Of a stretch of DNA of 33,563 nucleotides, positions 7,869 to 17,362 are shown one piece after another. Position 1 is the first letter of the stretch. Every line of letters begins with the position of its first letter. The position numbers and the translations under genes are program-made. The DNA comes from Faecalicoccus sp. (GTDB taxonomy: Bacteria > Bacillota_I > Bacilli_A > Erysipelotrichales > Erysipelotrichaceae): positions 1 through 33,563 of the forward strand of contig JAGAWH010000068.1 of the NCBI GenBank assembly GCA_017941505.1. Direction: 5' to 3'. Below the pieces are notes generated by a model. That model was not told where the DNA came from. It did no database searches and was given only the letters and a program-made list of their open reading frames with translations.

Positions 7869-8489
7869 CTATTTCAACCAGGTAATTTTATTCTCTGTTC
7901 CGTTAGAAATTTTCTTAATATTGACCCTGTGACGGTAAATCACAAGAAGTGTTACCAGCCATGTGGCAATGGTAATCATCAAATCATCTGTCTGGAATGA
8001 AAACAAAGTCGCAGTAATATATAAACTGGAGCAGACAGAAGCACAGATGCTGGCAAGAGATACATATCTAAAGATATACAGAATGATTAAGAACATCACT
8101 GCCGGTACTAAAAAGTAGGAAGCGGAACCGAAGATGAATAACCAGCAGCCAAGTAAGAATCCAAACATGGTGCTGACAGCTTTACCGCCTCTGAATCTCG
8201 CAAATACCGGCCAGCAGTGTCCGATACAGCACGCTACACCACACCAGATTGCGCAGATATTTGAGAATCGGGATGCGATGCCTACAGCTAAGACAACTTT
8301 TAGAATATCGCAAACCATAACTGCGATTCCGGCTTTTTTACCTAATACTCGTCCGGCATTGGTTCCCCCAAGATTACCCGATCCGTATTGACGTATATCG
8401 GTCTTATAGAATACTTTTCCGATGATCAATGCGAAAGGGATGGATCCAATCAAATACCCCAGAATAATTGAAATAATGAAATCTAACAT
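7869..8489 (-). CDS. plsY: Acyl phosphate:glycerol-3-phosphate acyltransferase PlsY
   Basis: PlsY transfers the acyl group from acyl phosphate to glycerol-3-phosphate, the first committed step of phospholipid synthesis, in the cytoplasmic membrane. The 206-aa, very hydrophobic protein has the three family motifs: GSIPFALI (15-22), the glycine-rich YGSGNLGGTNAGRVLG (35-50), and GHCWPVFARFRGGKAVST (90-107). Around these lie about five to seven membrane segments. The position divergent from parE is the same as in Bacillus subtilis (yneS-parE). A GAGGGTGAT ribosome site precedes the ATG. Confidence 0.96.
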   Translation of the reverse strand: MLDFIISIILGYLIGSIPFALIIGKVFYKTDIRQYGSGNLGGTNAGRVLGKKAGIAVMVCDILKVVLAVGIASRFSNICAIWCGVACCIGHCWPVFARFRGGKAVSTMFGFLLGCWLFIFGSASYFLVPAVMFLIILYIFRYVSLASICASVCSSLYITATLFSFQTDDLMITIATWLVTLLVIYRHRVNIKKISNGTENKITWLK

Positions 8490-8579
8490 ACTATCACCCT
8501 CTTTGTGAATTTATTTTAACAGTTTTAATATTTTATTGAAAGAAAAACGTATATGAATACAGACAGAAGAAAATCTCTT

Positions 8580-8608
8580 TTGAGTTAAGCGTTGTTTTTA
8601 TGTATAAT
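8580..8608 (+). promoter_or_regulatory. Promoter for parE-parC
   Basis: TTGAGT (8580-8585), a 17-bp spacer, then a perfect TATAAT (8603-8608), 24 bp before the parE start codon. It lies in the 143-bp gap divergent from plsY. Confidence 0.8.
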
Positions 8609-8632
8609 TAATGGGCTGAAAGGAATGTTGAA

Positions 8633-10561
8633 ATGCCAAGTAACAATTATGATGCCTCCAGTATCGTAATCTTAGAAGGATTAGATGCTGTGAGAAAACG
8701 TCCCGGAATGTATATCGGTTCCACAGATACCAGAGGGCTTCACCATCTGGTATGGGAAATTGTGGATAATGCCATTGATGAGGCATTAAACGGATATGGG
8801 GATGAAATTCATATCACTTTAAATAAAGACGGAAGTATTACCGTAGAAGATCACGGCCGCGGTATGCCGGTAGGAAAACATGCCTCAGGGGTAAGTACTC
8901 TGCAGGTTATTTTTACTGTACTACATGCAGGCGGTAAGTTTTCCAGTGAAGGTGGGTATCGTTCTGCCGGCGGTCTTCATGGGGTAGGTGCCAGTGTTGT
9001 CAACGCCTTGTGTTCATGGTGCAAGGTCACCGTATATGACGGAAAAGACATCTGGTCGATGACCTTTGAAGATGGCGGCAAAAAAATCGGTAAGCTTGTC
9101 AAAGAGGGGAAGTGTCACCGCACAGGAAGTACGGTTACTTTCTTACCGGATCCAAAGATCTTTAAAACGACGAAATTCTCTTTTTCTAAGATTTGTGAAC
9201 GTGCCCAGGAAGATGCGTTCCTACTGCCAAATCTAAAAATGATCGTAACGGATAACCGCAAAGAAAAAAGGGAAAATGAATACCGCTATGAAAATGGATT
9301 ACATGCCTTTGTAGAGGAAATCAATAAAGAACATACCGGTATGCATGACCCGGTCAATATCGAAGGAACGTATAACGATATCGTGGTGAAAGGATGTTTC
9401 CAATATACCGATGATTATCAGGAAAATGTCTTCTCTTTTACCAATATGGTACGCACCAGAGATGGAGGAAGCCATGAAACCGGTGCGAAGCTTGCCTTTA
9501 CCAAGGTGTTCAATGAATATGCCCGCAAGTATGGTTTTCTAAAGGATAAAGATAAAAGCTTTGAAGGAAATGATGTCCGTGAAGGCTTAACGCTGGTACT
9601 TAATTTAACGGTTCCGGAAAGTCTGCTGCAATTTGAAGGACAGACTAAAGAAAAGTTAGGTACACCGGAAGCCAAGCAGGCCTGCGACAATATTATTTCC
9701 GAAAACCTGCGCTACTTTTTAGAGGAAAATAAAGAGATTGCCAATGCCTTAGTACGAAAGGTAGTAAAAGCTGCCAATGCCCGTAATGCAGCGCGCAAGG
9801 CCCGTGAAGAAGCACGTAGAGGTAAAGGCAAACAGAAAGCCGAGCATGCCTTATCGGGTAAGCTTGCCAGTGCCCAATCCAAAGACGCCAGACGTAAGGA
9901 GTTATATCTTGTCGAGGGTGATTCTGCCGGTGGTTCTGCCAAGCAGGGAAGAGATTCCAAATATCAGGCGATCTTACCTTTAAGAGGTAAGGTACTAAAT
10001 ACCGAAAAAGCCAGCATGGATGCGATTGAGAAAAATGAAGAGCTCAATACCATTATTCATGCCTTAGGTGCCGGTGTGGGTGCTGAATTTACACCGGAGG
10101 ATTCCAATTACTATAAAGTTATCATCATGACCGATGCCGATGATGATGGTGCTCATATTCAAAATTTACTGCTGACCTTCTTTTTCCGCCATATGCGTCC
10201 TTTAATTGAAAAGGAAATGTTGTATATCGCTTTACCGCCGTTATACCGCATTGCGAAAGGAAAAGAAGAATATTATCTTTACAGCGATGAAGAGCTGGAA
10301 ACCAAAAAAGCCGAATTGAAAAACGGATATACGATTACCCGCTACAAAGGTCTGGGTGAAATGAATGCCAATCAGTTATGGGAGACAACCATGAATCCGG
10401 AAACGCGTACTCTTTTATGTGTAACCTTAGAAAATGCCCTGGCAGCGGATAAGCGGGTTTCTACTTTAATGGGAGATAAGGCTGAACTTCGTCGTAACTG
10501 GATTGAAGATAATGTCGTATTTACTTTAGAAGATGATTACGCAAAGGAGGTTAGTCTGTGA
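8633..10561 (+). CDS. parE: DNA topoisomerase IV subunit B (ParE)
   Basis: ParE is the ATPase and TOPRIM subunit of topoisomerase IV, which unlinks daughter chromosomes. The 642-aa protein shows the GHKL ATPase signatures (EIVDNAIDEA, DHGRGMPVG, GGLHGVGASVVNAL), the TOPRIM EGDSAGGSAKQGRD and DADDDGAHI motifs, and the C-terminal RYKGLGEMN element. GyrB is the alternative, but the plsY/yneF flanks and the parC partner argue for ParE. A GAAAGGA ribosome site and a strong promoter lie upstream. The stop overlaps the parC start by 4 nt (GTGA), so the two subunits are translationally coupled. Confidence 0.95.
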   Translation: MPSNNYDASSIVILEGLDAVRKRPGMYIGSTDTRGLHHLVWEIVDNAIDEALNGYGDEIHITLNKDGSITVEDHGRGMPVGKHASGVSTLQVIFTVLHAGGKFSSEGGYRSAGGLHGVGASVVNALCSWCKVTVYDGKDIWSMTFEDGGKKIGKLVKEGKCHRTGSTVTFLPDPKIFKTTKFSFSKICERAQEDAFLLPNLKMIVTDNRKEKRENEYRYENGLHAFVEEINKEHTGMHDPVNIEGTYNDIVVKGCFQYTDDYQENVFSFTNMVRTRDGGSHETGAKLAFTKVFNEYARKYGFLKDKDKSFEGNDVREGLTLVLNLTVPESLLQFEGQTKEKLGTPEAKQACDNIISENLRYFLEENKEIANALVRKVVKAANARNAARKAREEARRGKGKQKAEHALSGKLASAQSKDARRKELYLVEGDSAGGSAKQGRDSKYQAILPLRGKVLNTEKASMDAIEKNEELNTIIHALGAGVGAEFTPEDSNYYKVIIMTDADDDGAHIQNLLLTFFFRHMRPLIEKEMLYIALPPLYRIAKGKEEYYLYSDEELETKKAELKNGYTITRYKGLGEMNANQLWETTMNPETRTLLCVTLENALAADKRVSTLMGDKAELRRNWIEDNVVFTLEDDYAKEVSL

Positions 10562-13047
10562 CCAAAAAGAAAGAAGAAGTCGTAGAACAGACAATCCTAA
10601 AAAACTCTTTAGAAGAGATTATGGCTGACCGCTTTGCCCGTTACTCCAAATATATTATTCAGGAAAGAGCTCTGCCGGATGCCAGAGATGGCTTAAAACC
10701 GGTCCAGAGACGTATTCTATGGGCGATGTATGAAGATGGCAATACCTACAACAAGCCATACCATAAATCCGCTAAAACCGTCGGAAATGTGATTGGTAAC
10801 TACCATCCTCATGGAGACAGCTCCGTGTATGATGCCATGGTGCGCCTGTCGCAGGATTGGAAGATATCAACACCGCTTGTCGATATGCAGGGAAACAACG
10901 GATCCATTGATGATGATCCGGCAGCTGCCATGCGTTATACCGAGGCAAGACTTTCCAAGGTTGCCAATTATTTATTACAGGATATCGATAAGGAAACAGT
11001 GGAGTGGGCTCCTAACTTTTCCGATGAGAAAATGGAGCCGACTGTCTTACCGGCACGTTTTCCGAACTTAATGACGATGGGAATCACCGGTATTGCCGCA
11101 GGTTATGCCACCAATATTCCTCCACATAACCTAAATGAAATCGTATCAGCTGCCATTCACCGTATTAAACACCCGGATTCGACGCTGGATGATTTGATGG
11201 AATATGTGAAGGGACCGGATTATCCAACCGGCGGTATTGTCATGGGATATGAAGGAATTCGTGAAGCACTTGAAACCGGACGCGGTAAGGTCATCATCCG
11301 CTCCAAGACAGAAATTCGTGAAACGAAAACCGTAAAGCAGATCATCGTCCGCGAGATTCCTTATGAAGTCATCAAATCACAGCTTGTTCGTAAGATTGAT
11401 GAGATCCGTTTAAATAAGAAGATCGATGGAATTTTGGATGTCCGTGATGAAAGTGACCGAAACGGTTTAAAAATCGTAATTGATGTAAAGCCGAACAGTC
11501 CGCATGAACAGATCTTAAATTATTTATATAAGAATACCGATCTGCAGATTTCATATAACTACAACATGATTGCGATCGTGAATAAAGCACCGGTATTGAT
11601 GTCTCTTATTACGGCACTCGATGCCTTTATTGAACATCGGGAAGATGTGGTTTTAAGACGATCGCAGCATGATCTTAGAATCAAAAAAGACAGAGCGCAT
11701 ATCTTAGAAGGTTTGATCAAGGCAGTATCTGTTATGGATGAGATCATTGCGATCATTCGTAAGTCTAAAGATAAAGCGCATGCCAAAAAGAATTTGATCG
11801 AGCGCTTTGCGTTTACGGAGCCTCAAGCCGAAGCAATCGTTATTATGCGGCTTTACCGCTTAACCAATACCGATGTCAAGGAACTCAAGGCTGAATTTAA
11901 GGAATTGAAAGTACAGATCAAGGAATTAGAGGCGATTGTTTCCAATAAATCCCGCTTACATGAAGTATTAGTTGCGGAGTTACAGGAAATTAATGAGTTA
12001 TTCCCGGTACCTAGACGTTCACAGATTGAACATAAGGTTGAAGATATCGTGATTGATCACAGAGCCATGATTGCCGATGAACAGGTGATTCTTCCTATCA
12101 CCAGAGATGGATATGTCAAAAAAGTATCCCTTCGCTCCTTTAATGCATCAAATGATACGATTACCGGACGCAAGGACAGCGATACTTTACTTGGATGGTC
12201 CCAGGTATCTACTTTAGATACATTGTTGTTCTTTACTTCTAAAGGAACGTATGGATATATTCCGGTATATTCGATTGAAGAGGGCAAATGGAAAGATCTG
12301 GGAGCTCATTTATCCAGCTATATCCGTATGGACGGTACCGAGAAAATTGTCTCTGCCTTTATCCTTCGAAATTTCGATGAGAAGGTTCAGGTGGTGATGG
12401 CAACCCGCTACGGTATGATCAAGCGTATGTCTTTAAAAGAACTCGAATCTTCACGTACATCGAGAACGATGATCGCCATGAAGATCGGTTCCATGGATGA
12501 AATGATTTCCGCTGATATCTCTGTCAGCGACGAGGATCTTGTATATCTTTTCAGTGAAAAGGGAAATGCCTTATGCTACAGCGTTACTTCCGTTCCTTCT
12601 TCAGGAGCTCGTTCTAAGGGTGTGAAATCGATGAACCTTGCGAATGGGGATACTGTGGCATGCATGTCTGTAGAACCGGAAGGAGCTTCACAGATTCTGG
12701 TAGTCACAAACCAGGCACAGATGAAACGCTTGCGTCATACCGATATCGCGCGTACTAAGCGTCCTGCCAAGGGCAACCGCATCTGCAAGATGGTTAAATC
12801 CAATCCGGCACTGATCCAATCGGTATATTTTGGCTTTGCGAACAGTGAAATTTCGATGTGGGATGAAAAGATCCACCGTCTGACATTTAAGGATGTTCCG
12901 ATGATGTCACCGGATTCCACTTTCTCCAGTCCTTTTGGAAAGCTGCAGACATTTGAAATCGTTCAAACCATTGAAACGATTCCGGAAGGGAATTGGACAG
13001 TAAGTGAGAGCGAGCCGGTACAGGAAACCTTGTTTGATGATGAATAA
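10558..13047 (+). CDS. parC: DNA topoisomerase IV subunit A (ParC)
   Basis: ParC is the DNA breakage-reunion subunit of topoisomerase IV. The 829-aa protein starts with GTG overlapping the parE stop, with AAGGAGG at 10545-10551. The catalytic tyrosine is Y127 in AAMRYTEARL. The quinolone-determining loop reads HPHGDSSVYDAM; S88 and D92 correspond to Escherichia coli S80 and E84, so no classic resistance substitution is seen. A long helical tower (about 360-500) contains QAEAIVIMRLYRLT, and a C-terminal beta-pinwheel repeat domain runs from about 510 to 800. Confidence 0.95.
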   Translation: MTKKKEEVVEQTILKNSLEEIMADRFARYSKYIIQERALPDARDGLKPVQRRILWAMYEDGNTYNKPYHKSAKTVGNVIGNYHPHGDSSVYDAMVRLSQDWKISTPLVDMQGNNGSIDDDPAAAMRYTEARLSKVANYLLQDIDKETVEWAPNFSDEKMEPTVLPARFPNLMTMGITGIAAGYATNIPPHNLNEIVSAAIHRIKHPDSTLDDLMEYVKGPDYPTGGIVMGYEGIREALETGRGKVIIRSKTEIRETKTVKQIIVREIPYEVIKSQLVRKIDEIRLNKKIDGILDVRDESDRNGLKIVIDVKPNSPHEQILNYLYKNTDLQISYNYNMIAIVNKAPVLMSLITALDAFIEHREDVVLRRSQHDLRIKKDRAHILEGLIKAVSVMDEIIAIIRKSKDKAHAKKNLIERFAFTEPQAEAIVIMRLYRLTNTDVKELKAEFKELKVQIKELEAIVSNKSRLHEVLVAELQEINELFPVPRRSQIEHKVEDIVIDHRAMIADEQVILPITRDGYVKKVSLRSFNASNDTITGRKDSDTLLGWSQVSTLDTLLFFTSKGTYGYIPVYSIEEGKWKDLGAHLSSYIRMDGTEKIVSAFILRNFDEKVQVVMATRYGMIKRMSLKELESSRTSRTMIAMKIGSMDEMISADISVSDEDLVYLFSEKGNALCYSVTSVPSSGARSKGVKSMNLANGDTVACMSVEPEGASQILVVTNQAQMKRLRHTDIARTKRPAKGNRICKMVKSNPALIQSVYFGFANSEISMWDEKIHRLTFKDVPMMSPDSTFSSPFGKLQTFEIVQTIETIPEGNWTVSESEPVQETLFDDE

Positions 13048-13063
13048 TCGATTGAGTTTTAAG

Positions 13064-13092
13064 TTGTCAAACCTTAAAAAAGATAGTATTAT
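13064..13092 (+). promoter_or_regulatory. Promoter for yneF
   Basis: TTGTCA (13064-13069), a 17-bp spacer, and TATTAT (13087-13092), located just after parC and 27 bp before the yneF ATG. Confidence 0.75.
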
Positions 13093-13119
13093 AGTCAAGT
13101 AGATAGCGAGGATGATATT

Positions 13120-13338
13120 ATGAATTTAGTCACATCGATCATGTATACATTAGTTGGTCTTATCATTGGAGGCGCATTGGGTTTCTATTTCACAAAGCGT
13201 AAGTTTGAAAAAGAATTAAAAGAAAATCCACCAATCAATGAAAAGATGATTCGCGCTATGTTCTTACAGATGGGACGCAAACCTAGTGAAGCACAGATTC
13301 GACAGATCATGAAATCGGTGAACCAAAATCGAAACTAA
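13120..13338 (+). CDS. yneF: UPF0154 family membrane protein YneF
   Basis: A 72-aa protein with one N-terminal transmembrane helix (about 5-24, TSIMYTLVGLIIGGALGFYF), a basic stop-transfer segment (TKRKFEKELKENPP) and the conserved C-terminal NEKMIRAMFLQMGRKPSEAQ signature of UPF0154. It is widespread in Bacillota, and its molecular role is not established. Its own promoter and a terminator bracket it, so it is a single-gene unit. Confidence 0.92.
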   Translation: MNLVTSIMYTLVGLIIGGALGFYFTKRKFEKELKENPPINEKMIRAMFLQMGRKPSEAQIRQIMKSVNQNRN

Positions 13339-13347
13339 ATAAAAACC

Positions 13348-13377
13348 AGGAGAAGATGTTAATCTTCTCCTTTTTTT
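13348..13377 (+). terminator. Terminator between yneF and the DUF2974 gene, probably bidirectional
   Basis: AGGAGAAGAT, GTTA loop, ATCTTCTCCT (10 bp, perfect), then seven T on the plus strand. On the minus strand the stem is followed by GGTTTTTA. The stop codon of the facing DUF2974 gene sits in the loop and the 3' arm encodes its last residues (KKGED). Confidence 0.9.
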
Positions 13378-14432
13378 GTCATATCGGTAAATGTTGATTT
13401 TGCGCTGTCGAACAGCTGGGCCAGGGAATCGAAAATTTGATCGCGGGCTTCCGGGTCCATCTGTCGATATTCATTGAATGTATTTTTTAATTTAGAGTAC
13501 CAGTTTGCCTTCCATTCCGGAATCGTGTCCGTTGGCTCTTCGGCAATCAAGTTATAAATGGTATCCACCACGTTGCGGCGCTCTTCCGGAGTCATTTCGT
13601 TACGCCATTTTTCCATCGTATTTGCGATGAATTTAGAATTCTCAAAATACTTATCGGCCTGTACTATCTTTGATCCCATGATTTCCCATGTATATATGTC
13701 ATGACTGTAAGGCGTTTTGGATGTGCTTTTGACAATATAACAGCTTTCCGGATGATGGAGTATTAAGCCAATCAAGGAGGATTGCGGTATATAGCTTCGT
13801 ATCAAGTGCATTCTCTTTTGAAAAGCTTTATTTTCGGTAATGGTTTTATCAAATCCCGGTCCGTCGAAGTTATAGATTTTCTTTATTTTGGCATCGGTAA
13901 AGATACCTGAATAGATGGCAAGGTTTCCGCCTTTTGAATGTCCTCCCAGAATCAGATTCTGTTTATACTGGCCAAGGGAATTGACATAATCAAGGGCATC
14001 TTTTTGGGAAGGAATCTCTGACATGAAAGATAGATTAAAATCTTCCTTCCAGCCGATAAATGAACCATCCGTTCCTCTAAATGAGACGTACGCAAAAGTC
14101 GGAGATTCAAATAACACGGCGCAAAACTGTTCTTCTTCCTTTGTATGAAATTTAGATTTTAATCCGCTGATACGAATATCTTTGAAGCGGATTGATTTGG
14201 CCAGCTTTTCAAAAAGCGGCTTATCATTTTCCATGATATATGTTTCTTTTTGATGGTCGAAGTAGGTATACAATTCTTCAATTGTGATAAAGGTACTGAT
14301 TGAATTTGGAATATAATTTTCTAAGGGAAGATATACCAGGCGTGCCAGAATCAGGGCATCTACTTCATTTAATCCAACCTGTTCAAATGAAATATCGGAT
14401 CTCCAGTCTAAGTAATCAAATATATTTGCCAT
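13359..14432 (-). CDS. DUF2974 (Mbeg1-like) alpha/beta hydrolase, lipase-like
   Basis: A 357-aa lipase-class alpha/beta-hydrolase. FAYVSFRGTDGSFIGWKEDF (about 113-132) is the oxyanion-side strand typical of class 3 lipases, and GGHSKGGNLA places the nucleophile at S166. YNFDGPGF further on may supply the acidic residue. No signal peptide is seen, so the protein is predicted cytoplasmic; the natural substrate of this family is unknown. AAGGAG precedes the ATG, and a TTGATT-17-TATCAT promoter lies upstream. It converges on yneF with a shared terminator. Confidence 0.85.
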   Translation of the reverse strand: MANIFDYLDWRSDISFEQVGLNEVDALILARLVYLPLENYIPNSISTFITIEELYTYFDHQKETYIMENDKPLFEKLAKSIRFKDIRISGLKSKFHTKEEEQFCAVLFESPTFAYVSFRGTDGSFIGWKEDFNLSFMSEIPSQKDALDYVNSLGQYKQNLILGGHSKGGNLAIYSGIFTDAKIKKIYNFDGPGFDKTITENKAFQKRMHLIRSYIPQSSLIGLILHHPESCYIVKSTSKTPYSHDIYTWEIMGSKIVQADKYFENSKFIANTMEKWRNEMTPEERRNVVDTIYNLIAEEPTDTIPEWKANWYSKLKNTFNEYRQMDPEARDQIFDSLAQLFDSAKSTFTDMTKKGED

Positions 14433-14471
14433 AAGGATACTCCTTTGTATTCGTGATTTTATTTCTATTGT

Positions 14472-14500
14472 ATGATATTCTTATTTTATTAAGGAATCAA
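14472..14500 (-). promoter_or_regulatory. Promoter for the DUF2974 gene
   Basis: On the minus strand TTGATT (14500-14495), 17 bp, TATCAT (14477-14472), 39 bp before the start codon. The plus strand holds an overlapping TATGAT that might serve the divergent glycosyltransferase gene, but no good -35 box goes with it. Confidence 0.6.
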
Positions 14501-14534
14501 CCTTAAGGAAAGGATAGTTATTAAATAAGATACC

Positions 14535-15239
14535 ATGAAAAAATGGATTGGAAGAATATTTATCACACTTGCCGTATTGATTGTATGCAGCGGCATATGG
14601 GTATTCTATACAGGAAAAAAGGAATATAACCGCATGACACAAAGCGTTACGCTGGTTGAACTGGTAGAAGAAGCACAGAACTCACCGGATTACGTACCGT
14701 ATGATGCGATATCTTCAGATCTTATTAATGCGACGGTATCGATTGAAGATAAGCGTTTCTATACCCATCACGGTGTGGACTATACCGGTCTGGTTCGCGG
14801 TTTGATGTCCCAGTTTTTCCCGTTTTTAAATCGCAGCGGGGGATCAACCATTACTCAGCAGATCGTTAAGAATCTATATGGTCAGTTTAATCCTACAATC
14901 GAATATAAATGTGCGGAATTGTTCTTTGCGACCGAACTTGAAAAATTGTACTCCAAAGATGAGATTCTGGCCTTATATGTCAATATCATCAATTATGGGG
15001 ATAACTGCATCGGTATTAAGGAAGCCTCTAATCACTACTTCGGTATGGAGCCTTCCGAACTGGACGCGGCAAGAAGCTCGCTTTTGGCAGGTATTCCGCA
15101 ATCTCCGGCAAACTTTCAGCTTTCTAACCATTATGAAGATGCCAAAACACGCCAGAGAGCCGTACTTGAAGCCATGGCTTCTTCCAAATATATAGAAAAA
15201 AGCCAGATTGAAGAAATCTGGCAGCAGGAAGTTTATTGA
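14535..15239 (+). CDS. mtgA: Monofunctional peptidoglycan glycosyltransferase (GT51)
   Basis: It polymerises lipid II into glycan strands on the outer face of the membrane. The 234-aa protein has one N-terminal transmembrane anchor (about 5-25) and a GT51 domain: motif 1 EDKRFYTHHGVD with catalytic E71, motif 2 GGSTITQQIVKNLYG (102-116), the ELEKLYSKDEILALYVNIINYG segment with the second glutamate, and IKEASNHYFG. No transpeptidase domain follows, so it is monofunctional rather than a class A PBP. The ribosome site is poor: AAGGAAAGG lies about 20 nt before the ATG. Its end overlaps convergent recD2 by 7 nt and contains that gene's terminator. Alternative symbol: sgtA/mgt. Confidence 0.9.
   Translation: MKKWIGRIFITLAVLIVCSGIWVFYTGKKEYNRMTQSVTLVELVEEAQNSPDYVPYDAISSDLINATVSIEDKRFYTHHGVDYTGLVRGLMSQFFPFLNRSGGSTITQQIVKNLYGQFNPTIEYKCAELFFATELEKLYSKDEILALYVNIINYGDNCIGIKEASNHYFGMEPSELDAARSSLLAGIPQSPANFQLSNHYEDAKTRQRAVLEAMASSKYIEKSQIEEIWQQEVY
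15196..15222 (-). terminator. Minus-strand terminator of recD2, embedded in the mtgA coding end
   Basis: Read on the minus strand: GCCAGATT, TCTTC loop, AATCTGGC (8 bp, perfect), then TTTTTT. It lies 11 bp past the recD2 stop and entirely within the last codons of mtgA. Confidence 0.85.
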
Positions 15240-17362
15240 TATTGATCAAGTTCCAGCAGTCTTTCTTTTAAAGAAGTCTGACGGATCCGTTTCTGTTTTA
15301 ATTTCACTGAGGTCTCAAAAAGTTTTTTCTGACCGATGATATACAATTCTTTTTTAGCTCGTGAGACTCCTGTATAAAGGAGTCTTTTTTCAAGCATAAA
15401 TGAACTGTTTTTATCTACAACACAGAAGACAGTATCGTATTCGCTGCCCTGGGATTTATGGACAGAGATACAGTAAGCGTGCTTGAGATAATAAAGAAGA
15501 TCGTTAGAGAAGTCCACGATACCCGAACCAAAATCAACACTGACTACATATTGGTTGCCTTTAAGAATTTCAATATCCAGTATTGTTCCGATATCCCCGT
15601 TATATACATCATCTTCCGGCATATTTTTTAACAGCATGACTTTATCATCTACCCTAAAAATCGTTGTACCTATTTTGATCTGTGCCTTGTGAGATGAATA
15701 TGGATTTCTTAATTCCTGCATCATGGTATTGATGGCATCAATCCCGGCACTCCGGTTATAAATAGGGGCCAGAATCTGGGATGTTTCCAAATCGATATCA
15801 AACGCTTTTTCTCTGAGTATATTTAAAACATCGGATGTATCGCATTCGATAAAGGTAACACCATCGTGATACTCACATTGCTGGTCTTTACGGATACTCT
15901 GGGCAAGCGATACAATGCCTGAACCTGCTTCCTGACGGAATATGTCATTTAGATGAACGACCGGAAAAAGCTCGGAGGCTAGAATATCTTCAAATACTTT
16001 GCCCGGACCGACGCTTTCCAATTGGTCTTCATCTCCGATCAAAAGAATTCTGGTATCGGGATATAACCCTTTTAATAGCGATGAAAACAGGTGGGTATCT
16101 ACCATGGAGAATTCATCAACAATCAAAAAATCTATCGGTAAAGGATCATTTTCATCTACGCCGAACACGTTGTCATCCATATTCCATTTTAATAAGGAAT
16201 GAATGGTTTTGGAGTCACATTCCGATAATTGGGCTAAACGTTTGGAAGCTCTGCCTGTTGGCGCACATAATTGAATCACGGCATCCGGAAAAAAATGGCG
16301 GCACATTTCCAAGATTGCCTTGACTGTTGTGGTTTTACCGGTACCCGGACCACCGTTGATAATGGAGATCGAATGGGTAAAGAACTGACGGATGGCTTCT
16401 ACCTGTTTCGGAGCATATGTGATTCCATAAGAGAATTCGATGGTTTTTAAACAGCTTTCAAATTCTTCTTCATCGGGTATTTCTACGTTAAATACATGTT
16501 CAAATAAACGATGAGCTATATCGATTTCTTCATCGTATAAAGAGAACGGATAAATGCGGTCTCCTGAAATAGTCAAAGATTCCTGTTTGGAAAGTCTTTT
16601 TAAGGATGCATCTAAAATATCCGGAGTTAATCGCGGAATGGAATCCATTAGTGATGTTTTATAGATATAGGTATCTCCATTTAACATGGATAATTTACGG
16701 CATTGTTCAAAGATAAAGGCATCCTGACGGCTGGAATCCTTTTTATCGATTCCTAAGGAATTTGCCAGTTTTACCGCTGTTTTATATCCAAATCCATAGA
16801 TTTCATAATACGGCTTGAAACAGTCAGCTTGAAGAACATCCATAACATCGTCATAATGATCTTCTAAAAGATGGATTATGTTGTCATCAAGACCTAATTC
16901 AACCAGCTTTAAATAGTTTTCATTAAAGCCGTTAAATTTCGCAATGCCATCAACGATGGTTTCAATTTTCTTTCGATTTAAGAAGGATAGATCATTAAGA
17001 ACTTCCGGATCATTTTTAATGATTTCTAAGCATTCTTCACCAAATTGGTCATAAATCTGTTCAGCGGTCTTTTTACCGATGGCAGGAAAGGCGTCGGATG
17101 AAAGAAAGCGGATAATGCCTTTTTTATGAGTCGGAAGAATGAGCGAAGCAGCCCGTATTTGAAATTGGTTTCCATATCGGGGATGGGTAACATAGTTTCC
17201 CGTTAACAGATAACTTTGATCTTCTTCCGGGTCTATCATTCTTCCGGCAGCTGTAAAGGTATGATAGGTATCGATTTCAGAAAAAGAGCCAACCATATAA
17301 TGGTTTTTGTCATTTTCAAATATGATGTATTCAAGTTTGGCTTTGATTTCAATTGATTCCAT
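15233..17362 (-). CDS. recD2: RecD2-type ATP-dependent DNA helicase
   Basis: RecD2 is a 5'-3' superfamily 1B helicase found in bacteria where it is not part of RecBCD; it is tied to DNA repair and replication-fork maintenance. The 709-aa protein has the long RecD2 N-terminal region (residues 1-300, with helix-hairpin-helix-like segments near 85-200, e.g. AFPAIGKKTAEQIYDQFG), Walker A GGPGTGKT (337-344), Walker B VDEFSM (415-420), motif III GDEDQLESVGPG, CISVHKSQGSEYD, and motif VI YTGVSRAKKELYIIG. GAGGAA precedes the ATG. The start overlaps the mnmA end by 14 nt, indicating one operon. Confidence 0.94.
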   Translation of the reverse strand: MESIEIKAKLEYIIFENDKNHYMVGSFSEIDTYHTFTAAGRMIDPEEDQSYLLTGNYVTHPRYGNQFQIRAASLILPTHKKGIIRFLSSDAFPAIGKKTAEQIYDQFGEECLEIIKNDPEVLNDLSFLNRKKIETIVDGIAKFNGFNENYLKLVELGLDDNIIHLLEDHYDDVMDVLQADCFKPYYEIYGFGYKTAVKLANSLGIDKKDSSRQDAFIFEQCRKLSMLNGDTYIYKTSLMDSIPRLTPDILDASLKRLSKQESLTISGDRIYPFSLYDEEIDIAHRLFEHVFNVEIPDEEEFESCLKTIEFSYGITYAPKQVEAIRQFFTHSISIINGGPGTGKTTTVKAILEMCRHFFPDAVIQLCAPTGRASKRLAQLSECDSKTIHSLLKWNMDDNVFGVDENDPLPIDFLIVDEFSMVDTHLFSSLLKGLYPDTRILLIGDEDQLESVGPGKVFEDILASELFPVVHLNDIFRQEAGSGIVSLAQSIRKDQQCEYHDGVTFIECDTSDVLNILREKAFDIDLETSQILAPIYNRSAGIDAINTMMQELRNPYSSHKAQIKIGTTIFRVDDKVMLLKNMPEDDVYNGDIGTILDIEILKGNQYVVSVDFGSGIVDFSNDLLYYLKHAYCISVHKSQGSEYDTVFCVVDKNSSFMLEKRLLYTGVSRAKKELYIIGQKKLFETSVKLKQKRIRQTSLKERLLELDQYQ

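Noticed and set aside
8633..13047. DNA gyrase (gyrB-gyrA) instead of topoisomerase IV
   Set aside because: Flanking plsY (divergent) and yneF, the 4-nt overlap and the motif variants match parE-parC loci; gyrBA normally sits near dnaA/recF.
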